A stretch of 64,000 bases of DNA, from positions 137,970,365-138,034,364 of the forward strand of contig JAOWCC010001634.1 of assembly GCA_030867875.1 (NCBI GenBank), read 5' to 3'. Positions 56,578 to 64,000 of the stretch are shown here, piece by piece. The first letter of the stretch is position 1. Every line of letters begins with the position of its first letter. This stretch comes from Actinernus sp. WN-2022. Lineage: Eukaryota; Cnidaria; Anthozoa; Actiniaria; Actinernidae. The notes beneath the pieces are model-generated. The model had not been told where the DNA came from. It saw only the letters and a list, made by a program, of their open reading frames with translations, and did no database searches. Both the position numbers and the translations under genes were made by a program.

Positions 56578-58959
56578 GTCTTCAGTTATTAATTCGAGGG
56601 CCAAAAGCGAGTCCCCGATTTTAGCTTTCGAATAGAGATGACTGTTTTCGCAGGCTAGCATTTTATTTTACTTTACTGGTCAGTACGTTTTCGTGACACA
56701 AAGACCGCCTGAAATTCGATCCCCAAAAGTGGTAAGTCTTACTCTGAAGTGCCCTCGTGTTTCCTATTTGTGAAATGATTACAGGCAGGAGCCAACAAGG
56801 CGGTAATATTTCTTCTCCGATAACTATTATGCATCACTGTAAACATTAATGCCGAATAGGAATGGTGCAGAGTAGGACTTCATGCACGTGTCGCAGTTGG
56901 AGGAGCGGTAATGAAGTAAGTTTGTTTTTAATCCGCAGTGTTCTAGCACATTTCGTGCATTCCTTCATACGGTAGTTAAGACCGGGGAACATTTTCTTTA
57001 AAATCAGCGGTGGAGCCTGACTCGACTGAGCCGGCCTGCCAGCGAAGGACAGAACTTGGAGAACAAAACAGCAAATTGTAATTACTGTAGGTTATTCTTT
57101 TCACAGAGTTAAAAATTGAAATATTTCGGAAAAACAACGCATTGCCGCGCGATTTGATCACATTTTAAAACCTTTGCTCCAAACCCTCGCAATGAAAAGG
57201 TTTATAGCAACTTGAAAGGTATTTCTGCAGAATTGCTGTAGTGGTGGAAAGAAACGTGGCGATCTACATGGCTTGTAAACGTTTTGTAGCACACTGCAGA
57301 GCACATAACAGCACTAATTATTGAAGAGTTTAATTGTCAACATGCAACACAATTGCCCTGGCATGTTTGTTTAATGTGTCGTCGGCTTGTCATACGATGT
57401 TAAAATGTCAAACATCACAACCGCTTCTGAATGAACGCGAAATTCACAAAACTTCATTTGTACACCAAATTGAAAAAAATTAAGTCCCAGGATAATGAAC
57501 TATGAACTTATTAGTGGTCCTGTTTAAGTTTCATGAATGCTCTGGCTCATTTTAACACGATGTGGAAAACATTTTGCGCGCTTTAACTGGTAACATTACC
57601 GCTCGTGGTAATACTTACCATGAAGCTCTGGAGCGATTGGTTGTTTACGGTAATGTTACCGTGGTCAAAGTTGGCTTAAAACAAAATGATTTGATTGGCT
57701 AAAACCTGGTAAGTCTTAGAGTAATTTTGGTAATCTTTTATCTCCATATTGTTTTTGTTCCCTCCATATTGTTTTTGGCCTCTGTTTTATAAGTTTAATA
57801 TTACTTTCTTTTCAATATTATTGTTCCTTGAGGGTCGTTAGAATTACAAAAAAAACTTGGTATGGGTGTTGTTGATTGAAGTGCAATGGTTATTTGGGTA
57901 GTCTGCATGATATCGAGTCACTCAAATTTGATGCATTGTAATTATATCAGGTGCAGTACAACTATGAGAAATCAAGCAATTTAGAACAACAAATTCCACA
58001 TAATGTTGCTATTCATTGTGAATAGTTAGGTAATGTCATTCTACATGTGAAATAAAGTCATATCTATTTGTAATTCTCAATTATTAACAAACCAGTGGAG
58101 ATGGCTGACATTCAGGCTAAATTCTCAATACAATATTTTCGATTGAGGTCGTAAACTACAGACCACCATTTTCTAGTATTAGTGAACTGCCACTGTGCTA
58201 GTGCTCATTTTCTACATCTTGAAGGAGACTGAAACTTATAATGGCAGGCCACAAATAAACATGCAATGTCCACTCTTTTTATATCATTGGGGTCGCAGCA
58301 AGATTAATTTTCATTCCCAAATAATTCGGAAAAGTACTTGTACTCCTGATCATGACCGAGTGAAAGTGACGATGCTGGCCAAGAACTGAGGAACAACAAC
58401 AACAATTACATTTATTTTCTCATAAGATGATGGAAATGTTTACGAGTAATAAGGCATAATAAGAAATACAATGATGAGAAGGTAGGTCCTTAAGGTAACC
58501 TTAGGGTTAATATCTTAAGCCAGGACCAGCTCAGATGGAAAACACTGAAACAAGATCTAGCTTGCATGGATAATATATAATGGTACCAAGAAAGGGGAAG
58601 GGAAAGAAAGAGTGCTACTTGCATGTAAGTATACTCTCAGTTCTGGACCAAATTTAGTTATGTTATGTTATAAACTTGCAATAATGATAAATACACTACT
58701 CGATACATAATATCATTATGTCAGTTCTAAAAAAACACATTAAATACACTGTAGAATGCCTAAACCAAGAGATAATAATCAAATACAAAGAGGTACAGGC
58801 CAGATGTAAATAGACCCGGGAAATAGAACAACAATAACACGCCACAGATAAATATGCGATTTCCACATCAGTCATTTATCGTTCGTTTGAAAAAATCTTC
58901 ATTTCGGATTACTTACTCAGTTTATACTCACTCAGTTTATACTCACTCACTGCATGCTG

Positions 58960-61215
58960 GATTTTCGTTCCCGAATTTATAAACATTTAAATACATGTGC
59001 ATGGGGGGCGAAATGACTGTAATTCTTTTAAAAGGCCCCAATGTCAGTCAGAGAACTGAGAAATCGGGTCATTTCTATTACACTTTCGAGAGGTTAATAA
59101 TAATAAATAACAACACAACGACAGTCAATTGGTATAAAGGTTATCATGTTCAGATTAGCGGCTACTTACATTTACAAGCTGTTGTCTTTATATACAGTCC
59201 GTGTTGATCGCAGAGCAGATCAGACTCCGCTGTCACGTCTCACGAGTGTATCTTAAAGCATGTCGCATAATATGTGATAAATTCCCGTCCCAAAGCCCGT
59301 AAAACACCTCTCAGCTTTAGAAAAGACAACAATCTTGGTATTGCACTTGAAGGAATCTTTGGTTTACACAAAAAAACAGCTGATATTAAAGGTTTTGCTA
59401 AGTCAAAACTCCCACTCGCCGCCATCTTGAAAAACCTGGAAAGTTGTCCACTGTTCACATGTCACATGGCTGGCGCAAACGTACGTGTCACGTGACTGAC
59501 CAGTCGAAATCTGATTGGTCGACGGCGCCAAAACTCAACACAAATAAAAATAACAAGAGGCCCTGAGGCCTTAACTCGGGCCACCTAGAAATAGGTTAAT
59601 ATATAATACATGGAGGTCTAGCATATTTTTGTGCCATAACATGGTTTGTGCTAGGGGAACTGGATAATTGATTCACTGGCTCATGCTCGTGATAATTTAC
59701 ATATAATGGAATGGACCTTTTACAGGAATGCAATCACATGGTTGTATTAGATGGCAAACAAATCTTAATTCATATATTTAAAGGCACTTGTATGAGATTG
59801 GTAGTGTTATTAACAAAACCTGTTTGTAAATGCTATTTTCCACCTTCTTCCAATTCTCAACCCCCAAAGGTGGTCATGGTCCCTTACGGGAGCTTTTAAT
59901 TACAAAGTTTTACTGATAATAGGCCCTTTGCAGGACAAGAGCAAGCCAAAATTAGTAAAAAGCCCAAGTTTTAGGTTCATATCTTTAAAACTGAAGGAAT
60001 GGGAAATTTTTGAAAACTCTATAATTTAGCTTACTTTAACAGAGTTTGTGAGGCTGTTTTTTGCTGACTGCATCTCCCTTGCATCTCCCCTGCTAGTTTT
60101 TGACTAGTCCCTAATGTTTAATAAAATATTGTGTGTTGATTTCATGCATGTAAACCACTTAGAAAATAACTATTTAAAGAGGGTAACACTAGGCTGTTTT
60201 CTATTGTTGGGTAGGCTAATACTATCGCTTGTTTCGAGAAGTTCAACCCGACTCCTTACCTCTGCACGGTATCTCGATTTCCATTGGCCGAGAAAAACGA
60301 GACGGTAAACATTTTAGGTTAATTGTAGATTTCAGATTGTAGATTTCAGATTGTCCATTTCCAAGCGTCGCTCCTCGGTGGAAAAGCTTCGTGCCTAAGC
60401 TTTGCGAAGTGAGAACCTCTGGTACCCAGGGTAGAGTTCACGCCATATCCTGCTAGATTTTCGTTCCCGAATTTATAAAAACATGTGCATATAATATTTT
60501 AAAAGGACCCTGTCAGATCGAGAACTGAGAAATCGCGAGAAATCGGGTCATTTCTACTATACTTCCCGAGAGGTTAATAACAATGAATAACAACACAACC
60601 ACAGTCAATTGGTATAAAAGTTATCATGTTCAGTTTAGCTACTTACATTTACAAACTGTTGTCTCAGTCCTATTAGTGTTGATCAGATCTTACTCTTAGC
60701 CATCTATGTCACGAGTGGATCCTTGGCTTGAGTGGATCTGGATATGTGATAAATTCCCGTCCAAAGCCCGTGAAACACCTCTCAGCTTTAGAAAAGACAA
60801 AAATCTTGGTATTGCACTTAAAGGAACCTTGGTTTACACAAAAAACAGCTGATATTAAAGGTTTTGCTAAGTCAAAACTCCCACTCGTCGCCATAAAATG
60901 TTGTCCACACTGTTCACATTACATGGCTGGCGCAACGTACGTGTCACGTGACCAGTCCAAATCTGATTGGTTGACGGCGCAAAATCTAGACACAAAAAAA
61001 TGAAAAAAAAAAAAAAAAAAACTTGCGATTTCTGACTCGAGCCAGCCGAAGGCCTGGCCCGAGTAATAATAATAATAATAAACGGCTTGCATTTTCTGAC
61101 TCGTGCCGGCCAAAGGCCCGGCCCAAGTAATAATAATAATAATAATTAAACGGCTTGCATTTTCTGACTCGTGCCGGCCAAAGGCCTGGCCCGAGTAATA
61201 ATAATAATAATTCTA
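58960..61215 (-). mobile_element. Inverted copies of the 13148-15100 repeat
   Basis: 59556-61070 matches 13148-15100 in reverse, from AACAAGAGGCCCTGAGGCC to GGCCTGGCCCGAGTAAT. 58960-59550 is a second partial copy of one end. The recurring short frame appears at 59240-59458 and, frame-shifted, at 60709-60894. The right end is followed by repeated copies of a segment CGGCTTGCATTTTCTGACTC with AAT microsatellite (61020-61205). 57783-58959 holds nothing recognisable. Confidence 0.65.
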
Positions 61216-61219
61216 CATT

Positions 61220-63325
61220 TATATAGCTAAAAATAGCAAAGCCGACACAACGTAAATTTTAGAGGTTTATAACGATATTTCGGCTGGCCAAACCAGCCTT
61301 CTTCAGGTAATATGAAGAAATGTTATTACATTGGCGAACGTGACTAACTAGAAATATGGGTTACGAAATATAGGAAATAGATGACAAATGATTGACACTA
61401 TGAATATAGAAATAATAAGATAATGAGGTTGTATATATATATACCAGCTAGTATGACTCGTCACGGATGTTGAGACCATAAGGTACGAGTGTTCTAGCTT
61501 GTGTAATGAGAGTAGCTTCTCTGGCCTTACGAATTGAGTCTCTATTAGAGAACATTTTTTCGATGGGGATTAGTTGCATGTCATTAGCAGTGTGATTAGG
61601 TGTCGAGAGAAAATGTTCAGCAGCTGTTGTAGGTTTAGATATGTTGTTAGATTTGTCTACGGTCCGTCGATGTTCGTTAAATCTGTCTTTCAAACGTCGT
61701 TTTGTCTCACCTATGTATTGTAAATTGCAGCGGTTGCATTGAATCATGTAGATTAGATTTTTTGTGTTACACGTCAAATTAGTTCTGATAGAGCGTATTT
61801 CACCGGTAGAGAAGAAAGTATAAGTTGTTTGTCCGTCACAGATGTAGGGGCAAGTAGAACAGTTCTTTCCACAGCGGAAAGAGCCAGGTGGGAGCTGAGG
61901 ATCAGTCGAGTTAGAAGGGAGTTTAGCTTTAACAAGTAAGTCACGGAGGTTAGAGGTGCGTCTGAAGGCTACAAGTGGCAAGTGTTGAAAGACTTTCTTG
62001 CAGCGGACAGAGGAGTGTAGCAGGCTGTAGTTCTTCTTAATTATTTCAGAAATATGAGGGAGTGATGGGTTATAAGTAATAACAAAAGGTATACGGTTAG
62101 AATTGTGTGTGTCTTTGGTTTGTAGAGCAAAAGCGCGAGGGATGTCGGCAGCGCGTTGTATTTGTCTAGCAAGAAAGGAACGATTATAGCCGCGTTTAAT
62201 GAGGTATGTGGTAAGTTCAGCAGTGCGGTGCTTAAAAGCTTCGTCAGTAGAACAGATACGTCGTAAACGGAGGGCTAAGCTAAAAGGGATGGCTTTTTTG
62301 GTATGTTGTGGATGGCAAGATGATTGAATAAAGTAGATGTTGGTGCTTATCTGTGGGTTTAGAATAGAGATCAGTCTCGATATTACCATTGTTTAAAGAT
62401 ACATTAACATCAAGGAAAGGTACGTTAGTAGAAGAGTGTGAGCTGGTGAATTTGATGGTAGGGTGAATGTCATTGAGATAATCGATGAATATTTTTAGGT
62501 TGTCTGGACCTTCGGTCCACATCATAAAAATATCATCGATATATCGAAGCCAAGTATGTGGTTGAGATGGAGCGTTTTCCAGGGCGTTGGCTTCGAAAAA
62601 AACAAGAAACAGATTGGCAAAAGTAGGGGCCATTCTAGTACCCATGGCTGTGCCGTGAATCTGAAGGTAGTGGTTATCGTTAAAAGAAAAGTTATTCATG
62701 GTTAGAATCATGCGAATAAGGTCACAGAGTGTGCCAGTAGGAATGGTTATATGTGGGCGAGTACGGTAAAAAGTGATCACATGCATTAATCCCTTCATTA
62801 TGTGGAATGTTAGTGTAGAGTGATGAGACATCAAGGGTAACTAGTAGTGTATTAGCGGGTAAATTATCGATGGCAAGGAGTTTGTTGAGAAAGTCATTAG
62901 TGTCTTTGACAAAAGAGGGTAGTTTAGTAACTAAAGGTTTAAGGTGGTAGTCAACAAAATGGGATATACGTTCAGTAGGGTGGCTGTTAGATGATACAAT
63001 GGGGCGTCCTGGATTGCCTGGTTTGTGTATTTTAGGTAAAATGTAAAAGCGTCCTGGGGTAACGTCAGTTTGTATAAGGTATTGTTTGGTTTTGTCGTTG
63101 ATTAAATTGTCACTGTGCATTCTGTTAACATATACAGTGATACGTTGTTGTATGTTAGCCGTTATGTCTTCGTTTAATTGTCGGTAAAATGTGGTGTCAT
63201 TAAGTTGTCTGTAACATTCGTTGATGTACCAAGTTTTGTCCATAATTACTGTACCGGAACCTTTGTCCGCGGGTTTAATAATTATGTCGTGGCGTTGCTT
63301 AAGTTGGTCTATAGCTTGTCGTTCA
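61220..63325 (-). pseudogene. Penelope-like element: RT plus GIY-YIG endonuclease
   Basis: Minus strand. The upstream part reads IIIKPADKGSGTVI and then FYILPKIHKPGNPGRPIVS (62722-63243). RT motif A is LDVSSLYTNIP, motif B is HGTAMGTRMAPTFANL and motif C is YIDDIFMMW (62280-62834). A Cys-rich linker (CGKNCSTCPYIC) leads to a GIY-YIG nuclease with YMIQCNRCNLQYIGETKRRL and RFNEHRRTV (61448-62389). Frames shift near 62750 and 62340, and the 5' end is lost at a junction with a LINE. The 3' end has the motif at 61268-61306 and an (AAT)n run. Confidence 0.85.
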
Positions 63326-63329
63326 ACTA

Positions 63330-64000
63330 ATAAAACTTTCCTTAAATAAATATGCTTTTAACTTAGCTTTGAAGACTCCCACCGAGGGGCATAACTTAAT
63401 AGTAAGTGGCAACAAATTCCACAGTTTTGGCGCAATAACGGAAAAAGCCCTTTCTCCATAGCTCTTTAAATTGACTGTATAGGAACCTTCAGAAGGAACT
63501 TATTGGCAGACCTAAGATTACGAGGAGGAGTATAGTACTCTACCATATTACGAATGTAGGTAGGAGCCAGATTATTTAGATCTTTATATGTAAGAAGTAA
63601 TATCTTATAAGTTTTTCGTTTTTCTACGGGTAGCCAGTGGAGACGCTGAAGAACAGGTGAAATATGATCATACTTTCCACCACCAACAATAGGCGAGCGG
63701 CGCAATTTTGAACTGACTGCAGTTTCTTAATTAAATAACCCGGAAGTCCACTTAGGAGCGAGTTTCCAGTGTCTAGCTTACAAGTAACAAATGCATGGAC
63801 TAGGATTTTTATACTATCTTCCGATAGTACTTCTTAATTCTAGCAATATTTCTAATATGGAAAAAAGCACCCTTACCAATAGCAGCAACCTTACGTTCTA
63901 ATGACATAGCTTTATCAAATACAATGCCCAGATTTCGAGCATGAGCTGATGGTGTGACACGCTCATTTCCAACTAACAGGAAATCTAAGTCTGGGCGTGG
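63330..64000 (-). pseudogene. LINE reverse transcriptase C-terminal fragment, runs off window
   Basis: Minus strand. 63466-63705 reads YDHISPVLQRLHWLPVEKRK and TYKILLLTYKDLNNLAPTYI, the C-terminal region after the RT of CR1-like LINEs. Further upstream (63720-63990) the same element continues with NLGIVFDKAMS in a broken frame. It is cut off by the window end. Confidence 0.65.

Larger units (their letters stand above)
44565..57782. mobile_element. 13.2-kb element with long inverted terminal repeats
   Basis: The left arm (44565-46405) matches the right arm (about 52545-57782) in reverse, the latter split by another transposon at 53299-56577. Termini are GAGGCCAAAAACAATATGG and its complement. 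The arms carry many copies of GGTAACATTACC or its complement and of GTAAGTCTTAC-type dyads. The interior (46670-52540) shows only MITEs, hairpins and short repeats, with no transposase I recognise, so it is non-autonomous or decayed. The target duplication is unclear. Confidence 0.65.

Overview
The window is animal nuclear DNA dense with transposable elements. It most resembles an anthozoan cnidarian (stony coral or sea anemone). The evidence is low GC, intron-split host exons, tRNA-derived SINEs, CR1/L2-type LINEs, a Penelope-like retroelement, many fold-back DNA transposons, and a gene cluster whose products I recognise from memory as belonging to virus-like elements common in cnidarian genomes. 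No database search was run, so the taxon is an inference.

Layout. 1-6742: two tandem units offset by about 4.2 kb, each with two in-phase exons of an FG-repeat nucleoporin (NUP62-like) and the same two SINE insertions. 6743-13140: mostly featureless apart from a 150-bp MITE, hairpins and one SINE. 13148-22730: repeats, namely a recurrent element with an inverted copy at 59-61 kb, a 1.63-kb element with a clean 7-bp target duplication, several fold-back elements and LINE pieces.

22742-32615 is the most interesting part: a 9.9-kb endogenous virus-like element of Polinton/Maverick or Polinton-like-virus type. It carries an integrase N-terminal fragment, two small membrane proteins, an A32-type packaging ATPase, a double-jelly-roll-type major capsid protein, a coiled-coil membrane protein, a large conserved protein of unknown function, a putative minor capsid protein, a two-helix membrane protein, a TFIIB-like factor with zinc ribbon and two cyclin-like repeats, and a Cys-rich zinc protein. 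The genes sit in divergent and convergent blocks: promoter-like AT-rich gaps lie between divergent starts, and hairpins lie where genes converge. Most reading frames carry one or more single-base breaks, one gene is split by a TIR element, the capsid/ATPase junction is deleted, and the integrase loses its catalytic core. No DNA polymerase or protease is visible. It is therefore a decayed fragment, unless some of the breaks are assembly errors.

32698-43286: a broken LINE nested between inverted repeat arms, SINEs, and fold-back elements including a 60-bp perfect palindrome and a poly-C/poly-G hairpin. 43287-57782: a 1.27-kb GTTAC-rich minisatellite abutting a 13.2-kb element with about 1.8-kb inverted repeats studded with the 12-bp dyad GGTAACATTACC. 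Its right arm is split by a 3.28-kb palindromic transposon with a 6-bp target duplication. 58960-61215: inverted copies of the 13-kb repeat. 61220-63325: a Penelope-like element with RT and GIY-YIG domains. 63330-64000: the end of another LINE.
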